Shown piece by piece: positions 35,165 to 43,229 of a stretch of DNA of 64,000 nucleotides (its first letter is position 1; each line of letters begins with the position of its first letter). The notes below the pieces were generated by a model, which was not told the origin of the DNA, ran no database searches, and worked only from the letters and a program-made list of their open reading frames with translations. The position numbers and the translations under genes were made by a program. Source of the DNA: Dysgonomonas sp. Marseille-P4361 (lineage in GTDB: Bacteria; Bacteroidota; Bacteroidia; Bacteroidales; Dysgonomonadaceae); NCBI RefSeq assembly GCF_900343125.1, contig NZ_OPYL01000005.1, forward strand, positions 62,001-126,000, given 5' to 3'.

Positions 35165-35413
35165 ATGAGAAAAGTTTTGATTGGAGCGGCCATAGGTGCT
35201 GCCGGAGTAGCAGTGACTTGTTTGTTGGTAAAACTATACAAAGAAGGTAAGTTCGATGGAGCTTGTGATGACTTGAATGCATTTGCTAGTCGTAGAAAAA
35301 GAGATTTTCGCAATGCTGTAGATGCTGGAAAAAACCAACTAGAGTATATAAAAGAACGCGTAGAGTATGGCGTTCAAAGTGGTAAAGAAAAGTTAGTAGG
35401 AGAAGACGATTAA
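35165..35413 (+). CDS. Small YtxH-like membrane-anchored protein
   Basis: An 82-residue product with one N-terminal membrane helix (VLIGAAIGAAGVAVTCLLV, about 4-22) and a charged, mainly helical remainder (about 23-80) rich in Lys, Arg and Asp. This resembles YtxH-type general-stress proteins, but the match is loose. It follows the YeaQ-like gene closely, suggesting a two-gene stress operon ended by the hairpin at 35442. An antisense open frame of 142 codons over both genes is not real by composition. Confidence 0.7.
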   Translation: MRKVLIGAAIGAAGVAVTCLLVKLYKEGKFDGACDDLNAFASRRKRDFRNAVDAGKNQLEYIKERVEYGVQSGKEKLVGEDD

Positions 35414-35441
35414 TGTCTCAAAAATGATATAATTATAAATG

Positions 35442-35482
35442 GAGAGCTTGGAAAATTATATATTCAGGCTCTCTGCTTTTTT
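35442..35482 (+). terminator. Terminator after the small stress-type genes
   Basis: GAGAGCTTG (35442-35450) pairs with CAGGCTCTC (35465-35473), including one G-T pair, followed by TGCTTTTTT. The loop is 14 bases. Confidence 0.7.
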
Positions 35483-35582
35483 ATGCAAAGTGTATGGTTA
35501 TATCCTGTTTCTTAGTTTTGGACAATTAAAAATGAGCTATTTTATTAAAGCTTAATAAAAAAGCTTCTTTTTTGTGAAATAA

Positions 35583-35600
35583 ATATGTTTGAAAACATAT
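35583..35600. promoter_or_regulatory. Palindrome overlapping the upstream promoter region of aroQ
   Basis: ATATGTTT and AAACATAT are perfect 8-base arms around GA. The centre is about 28 bases before the -7 box at 35620, so the element covers the expected -33 position. This is where a repressor dimer would act; no known factor is assigned. Confidence 0.45.
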
Positions 35601-35619
35601 GAATACAAATAAAAAATAG

Positions 35620-35627
35620 TACTTTTG
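35620..35627 (+). promoter_or_regulatory. -7 box of aroQ
   Basis: TACTTTTG matches TAnnTTTG, 49 bases before the ATG of aroQ. Confidence 0.55.
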
Positions 35628-35676
35628 TGGCTAATTGGGAAAGCAGCCCATTTTTAGCATTAAATAGCTGATAGAT

Positions 35677-36093
35677 ATGAAAATACAGATAATAAACGGT
35701 CCGAATTTAAATTTGCTTGGAAAAAGGGAGCCGGATGTTTATGGGAATGAGTCATTTGAAATGTATTTCGCCCATCTTCAAGAAAGTTTTCCCGGATGTG
35801 AATTATCTTATTTTCAATCAAATCATGAAGGTGCTATCATTGACAAAATACACGAGGTCGGCTTTTCTTATGATGGTATCGTTTTGAATGCAGGTGCATA
35901 TACGCATACATCAATAGCCATTCACGATGCTATAAAGGCTGTAAAAACACCAGTGTTGGAAGTACATATTTCCAATATACATTCGCGAGAAGAGTTTCGC
36001 CATAAGTCTGTCATTGCAGCAGCTTGCAAAGGTTCAATTATTGGATTAGGCTTGCGATCGTACGATCTGGCGATTAACTATTTTACAAAATGA
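35677..36093 (+). CDS. aroQ: Type II 3-dehydroquinate dehydratase
   Basis: Third step of the shikimate pathway, dehydrating 3-dehydroquinate. The 138-residue product carries the family motifs NGPNLNLLGKREPDVYG (with the catalytic Tyr), FQSNHEGAIID, LNAGAYTHTSIAIHDAI and EVHISNIHSREEFRHKS with the active-site His. Length is typical of the dodecameric enzyme. It precedes pyk by 56 bases on the same strand; whether they share a transcript is unclear. The promoter region contains a palindrome. Confidence 0.96.
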   Translation: MKIQIINGPNLNLLGKREPDVYGNESFEMYFAHLQESFPGCELSYFQSNHEGAIIDKIHEVGFSYDGIVLNAGAYTHTSIAIHDAIKAVKTPVLEVHISNIHSREEFRHKSVIAAACKGSIIGLGLRSYDLAINYFTK

Positions 36094-36149
36094 ATAAAAA
36101 CTGTAATTCTAAATAATTACGAAAACTATATATTAAACAAATTCCATTT

Positions 36150-37616
36150 ATGACTCAAAAGAAAACGAAAATTGTAGCTACAATTTCAGACATGCGTTGT
36201 GATGTTGATTTTCTTCAATCATTGTATAATGAGGGAATCAACGTTGTAAGAATGAACTCTGCTCACATGACAGAAGAAGGTTTTGTGAAAGTGATGACAA
36301 ACGTACGTGCGGTATCAAAAAGCATTGGTATCATGATGGATACTAAAGGTCCTGAAATCCGTACAACTGCTACTGCTACTGGTGAGAAGATCGTAGTAAA
36401 AACAGGAGATAAAATTAAAGTTGTTGGAGACTTGAATTTCCTTTCTACTCCAGAGCAAATGTCAGTATCTTATCCTAGCATTGTTCAAGATGTACCTGTA
36501 GGTAGCACATTGTTGATCGACGATGGAGAAACAGCTCTTAAAGTAATTGACAAAACAGCTGATCACCTGTTGTGTGAAGTTCAAAATGATGGAACAATAG
36601 GAAGCCGTAAGAGTGTTAACATTCCGGGAGTAAGTGTAAATCTTCCATCTATCACAGCTAAGGATAGAAGAAGTATTGAAATTGCAATCGAAAACGGTGC
36701 TGACTTCATTGCTCACTCTTTTGTAAGACATAAACAAGACGTTTTGGATGTGCAAAAAATCCTTGACGAATACAATAGCCCTATCAAGATTATCGCTAAA
36801 ATCGAAAATCAAGAAGGTGTTGACAATATCGACGAAATCTTCGAAACTGCTTATGGAGTAATGGTAGCTCGTGGAGACTTAGGAATCGAAGTCCCTCAAG
36901 AAAATATTCCTGCTATCCAACGTTTACTTATCCGTAAAGCTATCGAGTATAAAAAACCAGTTATTGTAGCTACTCAAATGTTGCATACAATGATTGAAAA
37001 TCCACGTCCTACACGTGCTGAGGTAACAGATATTGCTAACGCAGTATATTACGGAACTGATGCTGTGATGTTGAGTGGTGAAACTGCTTATGGTAAATAT
37101 CCAGTTGAAGCAGTACGTGCAATGGCTCAAATCTGTGAAACTACAGAAAAATCTAAACTGGCAGAAAAAGCAATTCCTGTACCATTCAAAGATTCTGAAT
37201 ATGATATTACTTCTTTCTTAGCGAAACAAGCTGTGAAAGGTGTAACTCAATTGGGTCTTACAGCAATCGTAACAGATAGCTTCACAGGTCGTACAGCTCG
37301 TACAATTGCTGCGTTCCGCAGTAAGAGTCCGGTATATGCAATCTGCTGTGACGAAAATGTAATGCGTCAGTTGTCTGTTTGCTACGGTGTAAAAGCTTCT
37401 TATCAAGAGTCAACAGGATATACAACTCACAAGCATAAAGAATATTTCGTAAAAGCATTAAATACTCTATTAGAGAGTGGTCTTGTGAAAAAAGAAGATC
37501 AAGTTGCTTACTTAAGCGGTTCGTTCGGTGAAGGTAAAGGAACATCTTTCCTTGAAATCAACGGAGTTGGTCGCGTTGTAGATGCAGTTGATGGTTTCGA
37601 AGTGCCAGTAGACTAA
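36150..37616 (+). CDS. pyk: Pyruvate kinase
   Basis: Converts phosphoenolpyruvate and ADP to pyruvate and ATP. The 488-residue product has KTKIVATISD at the start, VVRMNSAHM, MMDTKGPEIRT, the B-domain insert (about 70-165), AKIENQEGVDN, MVARGDLGIEVP and VATQMLHTMIENPRPTRAE, DAVMLSGETAYGKYP, and a C-terminal regulatory domain. The start is placed at the ATG, whose protein start fits the family. A strong terminator follows. With PPDK also encoded in this window, the cell has opposed enzymes for the PEP/pyruvate step. Confidence 0.97.
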   Translation: MTQKKTKIVATISDMRCDVDFLQSLYNEGINVVRMNSAHMTEEGFVKVMTNVRAVSKSIGIMMDTKGPEIRTTATATGEKIVVKTGDKIKVVGDLNFLSTPEQMSVSYPSIVQDVPVGSTLLIDDGETALKVIDKTADHLLCEVQNDGTIGSRKSVNIPGVSVNLPSITAKDRRSIEIAIENGADFIAHSFVRHKQDVLDVQKILDEYNSPIKIIAKIENQEGVDNIDEIFETAYGVMVARGDLGIEVPQENIPAIQRLLIRKAIEYKKPVIVATQMLHTMIENPRPTRAEVTDIANAVYYGTDAVMLSGETAYGKYPVEAVRAMAQICETTEKSKLAEKAIPVPFKDSEYDITSFLAKQAVKGVTQLGLTAIVTDSFTGRTARTIAAFRSKSPVYAICCDENVMRQLSVCYGVKASYQESTGYTTHKHKEYFVKALNTLLESGLVKKEDQVAYLSGSFGEGKGTSFLEINGVGRVVDAVDGFEVPVD

Positions 37617-37639
37617 TAAATACAAAGCAATATATTCTT

Positions 37640-37678
37640 AAAAGAGATAGGAGCTTTCGCTCTTATCTCTTTTTTTTA
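37640..37678 (+). terminator. Terminator of pyk
   Basis: A 15-bp stem (37640-37654 with 37659-37673) includes one G-T pair, has loop TTTC and is followed by a T-run. Confidence 0.88.
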
Positions 37679-37688
37679 TAAAAAACTC

Positions 37689-37696
37689 TATCTTTG
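37689..37696 (+). promoter_or_regulatory. -7 box of the O-methyltransferase gene
   Basis: TATCTTTG matches TAnnTTTG, 20 bases before the ATG. Confidence 0.5.
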
Positions 37697-37716
37697 AGGA
37701 CGAAAATTAAATTTAA

Positions 37717-38361
37717 ATGGGATTAGACAAAGACGAAGCAATAGAGAAATATATATTGTCTCATATAGATGAGGAAGGAGATTTGTTGAAGCGATTGGAT
37801 AGAGATGCGCATGTGAATCTTCTAAAGCCCCGCATGCTTTCTGGTCATTTGCAAGGGCGAATGTTGAAGATGTTTTGTCGGATGACTCAGCCTAAATATA
37901 TCTTGGAGCTGGGTACTTTTACGGCTTATGCTACTTTATGTTTAGCTGAAGGTGCAGCCGACGATGCCGAAATTCATACGCTAGAGGTGAATGATGAGAT
38001 GGAAGACTTTATAATGAAGTATCTTCATCAAACGAAGCTTAAAGATAAAATTCATCTTCATATTGGCGATGCATTGGAGATAATTACAACATTGAACTGT
38101 ACGTTCGACCTTGTTTTTATCGATGCAAATAAGCGTCACTATATAGAATATTATAATGCTATTTTTGATAAAGTTCGTTCGGGAGGACTAATTATCGCAG
38201 ATAATACTCTTTGGGACGGGCATGTGTTGGATACGCCTAAGCAATCCGATAAGCAGACAATAGGAATACAGGCTTTTAATGATATGGTAGCTAAGGATGA
38301 TAGGGTGGAGAAGGTGATTTTGCCTATTCGCGATGGCTTGACTCTTATCTGGAAAAAATAG
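37717..38361 (+). CDS. Class I SAM-dependent O-methyltransferase
   Basis: The 214-residue product belongs to the catechol-type O-methyltransferase family (OMT family 3). Motif I is ILELGTFTAYATLCLAEG (about 63-80), followed by HTLEVNDEMEDF, HIGDALEII and LVFIDANKRHYIEYY with the metal-binding Asp, then IIADNTLWDGHVL. It methylates a hydroxyl group on a small molecule, using SAM and a divalent metal; the substrate is not evident. It is alone between pyk and rbfA. Confidence 0.88.
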   Translation: MGLDKDEAIEKYILSHIDEEGDLLKRLDRDAHVNLLKPRMLSGHLQGRMLKMFCRMTQPKYILELGTFTAYATLCLAEGAADDAEIHTLEVNDEMEDFIMKYLHQTKLKDKIHLHIGDALEIITTLNCTFDLVFIDANKRHYIEYYNAIFDKVRSGGLIIADNTLWDGHVLDTPKQSDKQTIGIQAFNDMVAKDDRVEKVILPIRDGLTLIWKK

Positions 38362-38453
38362 AGAGCTGCATTTTATTGTCTTATTATAGAAGCGCAGGGC
38401 TAATAGGATATAGATTTTAAGAAGTAAATAAAGGACTTTGGTTTAATAATGGT

Positions 38454-38461
38454 TACTTTTG
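38454..38461 (+). promoter_or_regulatory. -7 box of the rbfA operon
   Basis: TACTTTTG matches TAnnTTTG, 22 bases before the rbfA start codon. Confidence 0.5.
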
Positions 38462-38483
38462 TACTTTAAAAACAATTTTAGAA

Positions 38484-38840
38484 ATGGATACAACCAGACA
38501 ACAGAAGATAAATAAGCTTATACAGAAAGAATTAGGAGAGATTTTTCGCAAGCAAACGCAGCAAATGCGTGGTGTATTGGTGTCAGTCAGCACAGTGAGA
38601 GTTACTCCCGATTTAGGTTTGGCTAAAATTTATCTCAGTATTTTCCCATCAGAGAAAGGGAAGGAATTATTAGAAAATATCAAAGCGAACTCAAAAGCGG
38701 TTCGTTTCGATTTAGGTCAGAAAGTGGGAAAGCAATTGCGTATTATTCCCGAATTGGCTTTCTACTTAGACGACTCGTTAGATTATCTTGAAAATATTGA
38801 TAGATTATTGAATACAAACAATAGTAAGAATAACGAGTAA
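38484..38840 (+). CDS. rbfA: Ribosome-binding factor A
   Basis: Binds the 30S subunit and helps mature the 5' end of 16S rRNA, notably in cold. The 118-residue product has the KH-like fold and family motifs: RQQKINKLIQKELGEIFRK at the start, VSVSTVRVTPDLGLAKIYLSIFP in the middle, and LRIIPELAFYLDDSLDYLENIDRLL near the end. Length is normal. It is one base ahead of the LolC/E-like permease gene, and the pair forms an operon. Confidence 0.95.
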   Translation: MDTTRQQKINKLIQKELGEIFRKQTQQMRGVLVSVSTVRVTPDLGLAKIYLSIFPSEKGKELLENIKANSKAVRFDLGQKVGKQLRIIPELAFYLDDSLDYLENIDRLLNTNNSKNNE

Positions 38841-38841
38841 C

Positions 38842-40062
38842 TTGAATCTTCCGTTACATATTGCAAGGCGTTATCTTTTTGCTAAAAAATCGCATAATGC
38901 TATCAACATCATATCGGCTATATCAGTCTTTGGTATTGCTTTGGCTACGATGGCGCTTGTGTGTGTATTGTCGGTTTTCAATGGATTTACAGATGTAGTT
39001 ACTATTACGTTTAGCACATTCGATCCCGAATTGCAGATTACACCAGCTCAGGGTAAAGTTTTTAATTCTCAGGCAGAGAATATTCTGAAAATAAAAGAAT
39101 TTGAGGAAATTGAGTTTGTCTCAGAATCGTTGGAAGAGAATGCCTTGTTGAGAAATGGTGATCGTCAAGAGCCTATCCTGCTGAAAGGAGTTTCTCCTCA
39201 ATTCGAGCATCTGGCGCAAATTGATTCATTGATCGTAGATGGTAGTTTTGTACTCAGAGAAGGTGATATTGACAATGGAGTGATAGGGGGAGGGTTGGCC
39301 ATGCAGCTTGGAGCAAGAGCTAATTTTGTGGATCCGGTCGAAATCTATGTCCCTAAGCGGAATGTCAGGGTAAATCCAGCTAATCCTGCCGCCGCATTTG
39401 ACCGAAGTTTTGCTTTTGTCAGTGGAATATTTATTCTGAATCAGGCAAAATACGATGATCAGGTATTTATTGTTTCTATCGATCTGGCTCGAGAGCTGCT
39501 GAGGTATGATGAACAAACAGTATCTTCCTTAGATATTAAAGTAAAAGGAGGTGCTGATGTCTCGACTTTACAAGATAAGATAAAATCGGTTTTAGGATCC
39601 GATTTTATGGTGAAAGATAGATTTGAGCAACAAGAAGACCTACATCGCATGGTGAATATGGAAAAGTGGGTGACTTTTCTTATTCTAGGTCTGATAATGG
39701 TTATTGCTGTATTTAATCTTGTCGGTTCGCTTACAATTCTGATTATCGAAAAAGATGAGGATGTACGCATATTGAAAACGATGGGAGCGAGCAATAAGCT
39801 AGTCGTAAATATATTCTTGTTCGAGGGCTTGCTAATCAACTTTGTAGGGATTATAGTCGGGCTTGTTGTAGGACTATTGTTGTGTCTTGCTCAGCAATAT
39901 TTTGGAATCTTAAAATTAGGATCTTCGCCCGAAGCCTTTTTTATTAGTGCTTATCCTGTATCGGTTCAAGTAATGGATATTCTATTGATATTTGTATCAG
40001 TAAGCTTGATTGGGGTATTAGCAGTTCTTTATCCTATCAATAACTTGAGAAAGCGATTGTAG
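38842..40062 (+). CDS. FtsX-like ABC transporter permease (LolC/LolE-like)
   Basis: The 406-residue inner-membrane protein begins LPLHIARRYLFAKKSHNAINIISAISV, typical of LolC/LolE-type permeases, with a first helix at about 21-45, a large periplasmic part (about 46-275), and three more helices at about 280-305, 325-350 and 375-395 forming the FtsX domain (GASNKLVVNIFLFEGLLIN). It may extract lipoproteins from the inner membrane with an unlinked ATPase. The start is TTG, two bases after the rbfA stop; no better start is present nearby. The gene converges on the GNAT gene with a 6-base gap and no visible terminator. Confidence 0.85.
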   Translation: MNLPLHIARRYLFAKKSHNAINIISAISVFGIALATMALVCVLSVFNGFTDVVTITFSTFDPELQITPAQGKVFNSQAENILKIKEFEEIEFVSESLEENALLRNGDRQEPILLKGVSPQFEHLAQIDSLIVDGSFVLREGDIDNGVIGGGLAMQLGARANFVDPVEIYVPKRNVRVNPANPAAAFDRSFAFVSGIFILNQAKYDDQVFIVSIDLARELLRYDEQTVSSLDIKVKGGADVSTLQDKIKSVLGSDFMVKDRFEQQEDLHRMVNMEKWVTFLILGLIMVIAVFNLVGSLTILIIEKDEDVRILKTMGASNKLVVNIFLFEGLLINFVGIIVGLVVGLLLCLAQQYFGILKLGSSPEAFFISAYPVSVQVMDILLIFVSVSLIGVLAVLYPINNLRKRL

Positions 40063-40068
40063 GATTGA

Positions 40069-40554
40069 CTATAAGATGAGTTGCCAGAATTCAACATCAA
40101 TCAGTTTGTTGAATTTTATTCCCGACTCTTTAAAATTTCCAACGAGTTTAAAGCCTAAATGTTCATGCAGTTTCTGACTGGCGTAGTTTGGTAGTGATAT
40201 TACGCCTATTAAAGAATGAATATTTATTAGTCGCGATCTGTTTATTAACTCCTTATACAGCGTTTTTCCAACACCTTTTCCTGTGAAGTTGTGATCCAGG
40301 TAAATACTAGTCTCCAATGTGATATTGTAGGCTACGCGTTCTCTCCAGCTATTAAGATAGGCATATCCTGTTATTTCATCATTTTCTTCGTATACGATGA
40401 ATGGGTATCCTTTCGATTTAATATTTAAAATGCGGTTTTTTATATCATCTTCGCTTACTCGGTCGTATTCAAAGGTGATGATAGTCTGTTCAATATAATA
40501 ATTGTATATTTCAGCAATTCGCTTTGCGTCGTTCAATGTGACGTCCCGTATCAT
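40069..40554 (-). CDS. GNAT family N-acetyltransferase, phosphinothricin-acetyltransferase-like
   Basis: The 161-residue product has the GNAT fold: IRDVTLNDAKRIAEIYNYYI at the start, FIVYEENDEITGYAYLNSW, the acetyl-CoA loop DHNFTGKGVGKTLYKELI (about 87-104), and a C-terminal KLHEHLGFKLVGNFKESGIKFNKLIDVEFWQ. The N-terminus and C-terminal FW block resemble the Pat/Bar and YncA group that acetylates phosphinothricin-like amino acids or methionine derivatives. The true substrate is unknown. Its ATG overlaps the stop of the preceding gene by one base. Confidence 0.85.
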   Translation of the reverse strand: MIRDVTLNDAKRIAEIYNYYIEQTIITFEYDRVSEDDIKNRILNIKSKGYPFIVYEENDEITGYAYLNSWRERVAYNITLETSIYLDHNFTGKGVGKTLYKELINRSRLINIHSLIGVISLPNYASQKLHEHLGFKLVGNFKESGIKFNKLIDVEFWQLIL

Positions 40555-40976
40555 TATTGCAAAAATATCTCTTGAGGAGGGACTTCTTGTTGTTGATTTT
40601 GGTAAGATGCAGGCTCAATAGCAACAATACTGTCCACAATGTATTTTGTGTATCCTCTCCAAGGTATTGCTCCGAAATACTCTTTGTAGTGAAGTTTTAC
40701 GTTTTCTCCGCTTAATGACATGAGCTGTATGGCAAGATCTTTATCTTCTACCGAGAATTCAAACTCATTCGATTGTAGGCCTTGTTGCCCTGGTCTGAAT
40801 CCCGATAAAATTAAGTGACCTTCGTAAGTTTTAAATATAATACCCTTGTGTTTTACGTCGTTCAGTATACCGGCTTTCACGCCCGAATTGCTGTAAGGTA
40901 CATAAAACCATATATAGCCAAAGATGCCGAGTCCTACAATTATGACAGAGAGGCTTATAATGATGAATTTTTTCAT
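40554..40976 (-). CDS. Hypothetical membrane-anchored protein
   Basis: I recognise no characterised family. The 140-residue product has a hydrophobic N-terminal helix (about 4-26) and a soluble domain with GIIFKTYEGHLILSG and LHYKEYFGAIPWRGYTKYIVDSI, followed by a Gln/Pro-rich tail (QNQQQEVPPQE). It probably faces the periplasm. Its stop overlaps the GNAT start by one base, so the two genes are coupled; no shared function is evident. It has a divergent promoter with engB. Confidence 0.7.
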   Translation of the reverse strand: MKKFIIISLSVIIVGLGIFGYIWFYVPYSNSGVKAGILNDVKHKGIIFKTYEGHLILSGFRPGQQGLQSNEFEFSVEDKDLAIQLMSLSGENVKLHYKEYFGAIPWRGYTKYIVDSIVAIEPASYQNQQQEVPPQEIFLQ

Positions 40977-41038
40977 AAATAAAGTTTTTGTTCGGTCTGT
41001 TAAACTAGAAATAATAAGAATTCAGTTTAATCTAAAGG

Positions 41039-41046
41039 CAAAGATA
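41039..41046 (-). promoter_or_regulatory. -7 box of the hypothetical protein/GNAT operon
   Basis: The minus strand reads TATCTTTG, matching TAnnTTTG, 62 bases before the start. It lies 15 bases from the plus-strand box of engB. Confidence 0.45.
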
Positions 41047-41061
41047 TTCATAAAATTAGAT

Positions 41062-41069
41062 TATTTTTG
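41062..41069 (+). promoter_or_regulatory. -7 box of engB
   Basis: TATTTTTG matches TAnnTTTG, 60 bases before the ATG, back to back with the minus-strand box at 41039-41046. Confidence 0.5.
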
Positions 41070-41129
41070 TTTTTAGCATTGAAAAACAAGAAGGTTCTTG
41101 AAGTAAACTTATAGATAGAAAAAGAAGAT

Positions 41130-41729
41130 ATGATTATAAAGAGTGCAGAATTTGTAATAAGTAATGTAGACTATCGAAAATGTCCGTCTGATGGTAAGCC
41201 GGAATATGCTTTTATTGGTCGATCCAATGTGGGGAAATCCTCTCTGATTAATATGTTGACAAACAGAAAAGGTCTAGCTATGACCTCTTCTAAGCCGGGG
41301 AAAACCCAATTGATAAATCATTTTGTGATTAATGATAATTGGTACTTGGTCGACTTGCCTGGTTATGGTTATGCTCAGCGAGGTAAAGAAGGGCGTGAGC
41401 AAATTAGAAAAATCATAGAATCTTATATTTTGGAGAGGACAGCGCTGACTTGTCTTTTTGTTTTACTCGATTCTCGACACGAACCGCAGCAGATAGATCT
41501 TGAGTTTCTGAACTGGCTAGGAGAGTCAGAAATTCCTTTTGCTATTATATTTACCAAAATAGATAAGTTAAGCAAGGGACGTTTGAAAGAGAATGTAGAT
41601 ACGTATGTAAATAAGCTGCACGAGACATGGGAAGAGTTGCCTCCAATATTTTATACATCGTCAGAACATCGTCTAGGGGGAGAAGAAGTGTTGGGTTATA
41701 TTGATGAAATAAATAAAAGCCTTAAATAG
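41130..41729 (+). CDS. engB: Ribosome biogenesis GTPase EngB (YihA/YsxC)
   Basis: Essential GTPase for late assembly of the large ribosomal subunit. The 199-residue product has G1 [12 protein letters not shown] (about 31-42), the G2 threonine in [10 protein letters not shown]3 DLPGYGYA, G4 TKIDKLSK and G5 TSSEHRLG. Length and motif spacing are those of YihA/YsxC. It has its own promoter box and is followed after 18 bases by a CBM9-like gene, probably on the same transcript. Confidence 0.95.
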   Translation: MIIKSAEFVISNVDYRKCPSDGKPEYAFIGRSNVGKSSLINMLTNRKGLAMTSSKPGKTQLINHFVINDNWYLVDLPGYGYAQRGKEGREQIRKIIESYILERTALTCLFVLLDSRHEPQQIDLEFLNWLGESEIPFAIIFTKIDKLSKGRLKENVDTYVNKLHETWEELPPIFYTSSEHRLGGEEVLGYIDEINKSLK

Positions 41730-41747
41730 TAAATAAAACTAATACGA

Positions 41748-42395
41748 ATGAAAACATTGGAGATCCCCTTTGTGGATATAGAAGCTATTAGTGATAGAAA
41801 TACAATAGTAGATAAGTTGAGCGGAGTGAGCGAAAATGAAATTGCTTGCGTGAACTGGCCTGACAGCTATCCGTCGAAACCTAAGGTCTCGTTTAAGATT
41901 GCCCATAATAACGAATCTCTGTTTCTGCATTACTTTGTGGAGGAAAACGAAATTTTGGCAGAAACTAGGGAGGATAATGGTCCTGTATGGACAGACTCGT
42001 GTGTTGAATTCTTTATTTCGTTTGATGATGCTTTCTACTATAATGCTGAGTTTTCGTGCATAGGGAAAGCTCTCTTGGGTTATCGTGCGAGCAAAGCTAA
42101 TGCCGAGCATGCAGGTAAGGATGTCATGGATTCTATAAAACGATACCCTAGTTTGGGTACAGAACCTTTTGGCAAAAAGAAGGGGCAGTTTGAATGGGAC
42201 TTGTTATTGGTTGTTCCATTGTCTGCTTACTGGAGTTCTAATCTGAAATCTTTTCATGGAATTGAGGCCAAAGGGAACTTTTATAAATGTGGTGATAATC
42301 TTTCAGAATGTCATTATTTGTCATGGAATCCTATAGGTACTGAAAAGCCTGATTTCCATCGCCCTGAATATTTCGGGAAACTGCTTTTTTTATAG
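41748..42395 (+). CDS. CBM9-like (carbohydrate-binding family 9-like) protein
   Basis: The 215-residue product resembles the CBM9-like domain family: FKIAHNNESLFLHYFVEENEILA, VWTDSCVEFFISFDDAFYYNAEF, FEWDLLLVVPL and a C-terminal YLSWNPIGTEKPDFHRPEYFGKLLFL. There is no signal peptide, so the product should be cytoplasmic, which is unusual for a carbohydrate-binding domain. It sits after engB and may be cotranscribed. A role in binding a sugar or polyol is possible but not shown. Confidence 0.75.
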   Translation: MKTLEIPFVDIEAISDRNTIVDKLSGVSENEIACVNWPDSYPSKPKVSFKIAHNNESLFLHYFVEENEILAETREDNGPVWTDSCVEFFISFDDAFYYNAEFSCIGKALLGYRASKANAEHAGKDVMDSIKRYPSLGTEPFGKKKGQFEWDLLLVVPLSAYWSSNLKSFHGIEAKGNFYKCGDNLSECHYLSWNPIGTEKPDFHRPEYFGKLLFL

Positions 42396-42488
42396 AAAAA
42401 TAACTGCTTATAATTTTGGTATATAGGAGGTTGTTCTTTTGTCTGGCTTTTTTTATGTTAAAAGTCTTTTAAGGGTGCTTTTTTTCTA

Positions 42489-42496
42489 TATCTTTG
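42489..42496 (+). promoter_or_regulatory. -7 box of the DUF47-PiT operon
   Basis: TATCTTTG matches TAnnTTTG, 75 bases before the ATG of the DUF47 gene. Confidence 0.55.
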
Positions 42497-42571
42497 CGTC
42501 TAAATTTCAAGTATTTTAGAATAATTTAGAATAAATTTCTACTTTAAAATATAAGATATATTTAAAATTTT

Positions 42572-43219
42572 ATGAAAAATAGCTTATTCGATAGGTTTAA
42601 ACCTAAAGAAAACAAATTCTTCCTATTGCTTCGCCAAATGGCCGAAGCTATTGTAACAGCATCAGATCTTATTGTGGAGTGTGTACAGTCGGCAGATCAC
42701 GATTCGGCTGTAAAGTATTATAAACTTATCAAAGAACAAGAGCGTATAGCAGACGATCTTCAGGCTGAGATCTTTGAAGAGCTTAATGAGACATTTATAA
42801 CTCCATTCGACAGAGAAGATATTAATAGCTTGTCTGAAAGATTAGATACAGTTATGGACTTGATTAATAGCTGTTCTAAGAGAATTATGCTGTATAGTCC
42901 TAAGACAATGCCAGAAGCTGCAGCAAGGTTAGCTGTCCTGGTAAGAGAGTCTGCAAGTTATCTGATTAAGGCTGTTGATGAGCTTGAAATGATTAAAAAT
43001 AGACCTGATAAAATTAAAGAATACTGTGTTCAATTAGACTTGATTGAAAATAAAGCAGACGATGTTTATGAACATTTCCTTATAGATTTGTTTGAAAACG
43101 AAACGGACGCTATAGAAGTAATTAAGCTGAAAGAAATTTTGCATGAACTAGAACGTGCAACAGATGCTGCTGAAGGTGTAGGTAAAATTATTAAAACGGT
43201 TATCGTTAAGTACTCATAA
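42572..43219 (+). CDS. DUF47 family PhoU-like protein, partner of the phosphate transporter
   Basis: The 215-residue cytoplasmic helical-bundle protein has an N-terminal SLFDRFKPKENKFFLLLRQMAE, and FITPFDREDINSLSERLDTVMDLI, a block conserved in DUF47 and related to PhoU metal-binding bundles. It has about eight helices and no membrane segment. It lies 10 bases before the PiT transporter gene; DUF47-PiT pairs are common and the DUF47 protein is thought to regulate transport of phosphate by its partner. Confidence 0.9.
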   Translation: MKNSLFDRFKPKENKFFLLLRQMAEAIVTASDLIVECVQSADHDSAVKYYKLIKEQERIADDLQAEIFEELNETFITPFDREDINSLSERLDTVMDLINSCSKRIMLYSPKTMPEAAARLAVLVRESASYLIKAVDELEMIKNRPDKIKEYCVQLDLIENKADDVYEHFLIDLFENETDAIEVIKLKEILHELERATDAAEGVGKIIKTVIVKYS

Positions 43220-43229
43220 AAAGAATAGG

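Noticed and set aside
34885-35313. Antisense open frame of 142 codons over the two small stress genes
   Set aside because: It runs opposite two better-supported genes with membrane and family features, has low-complexity Ile/Pro/Phe-rich composition and no recognisable family. It is a shadow frame.
35548-35573. Possible second terminator with AAGCTT arms before aroQ
   Set aside because: The 6-base arms are themselves palindromic and very AT-rich; the stem would be weak, and a better terminator is at 35442. Chance is likely.
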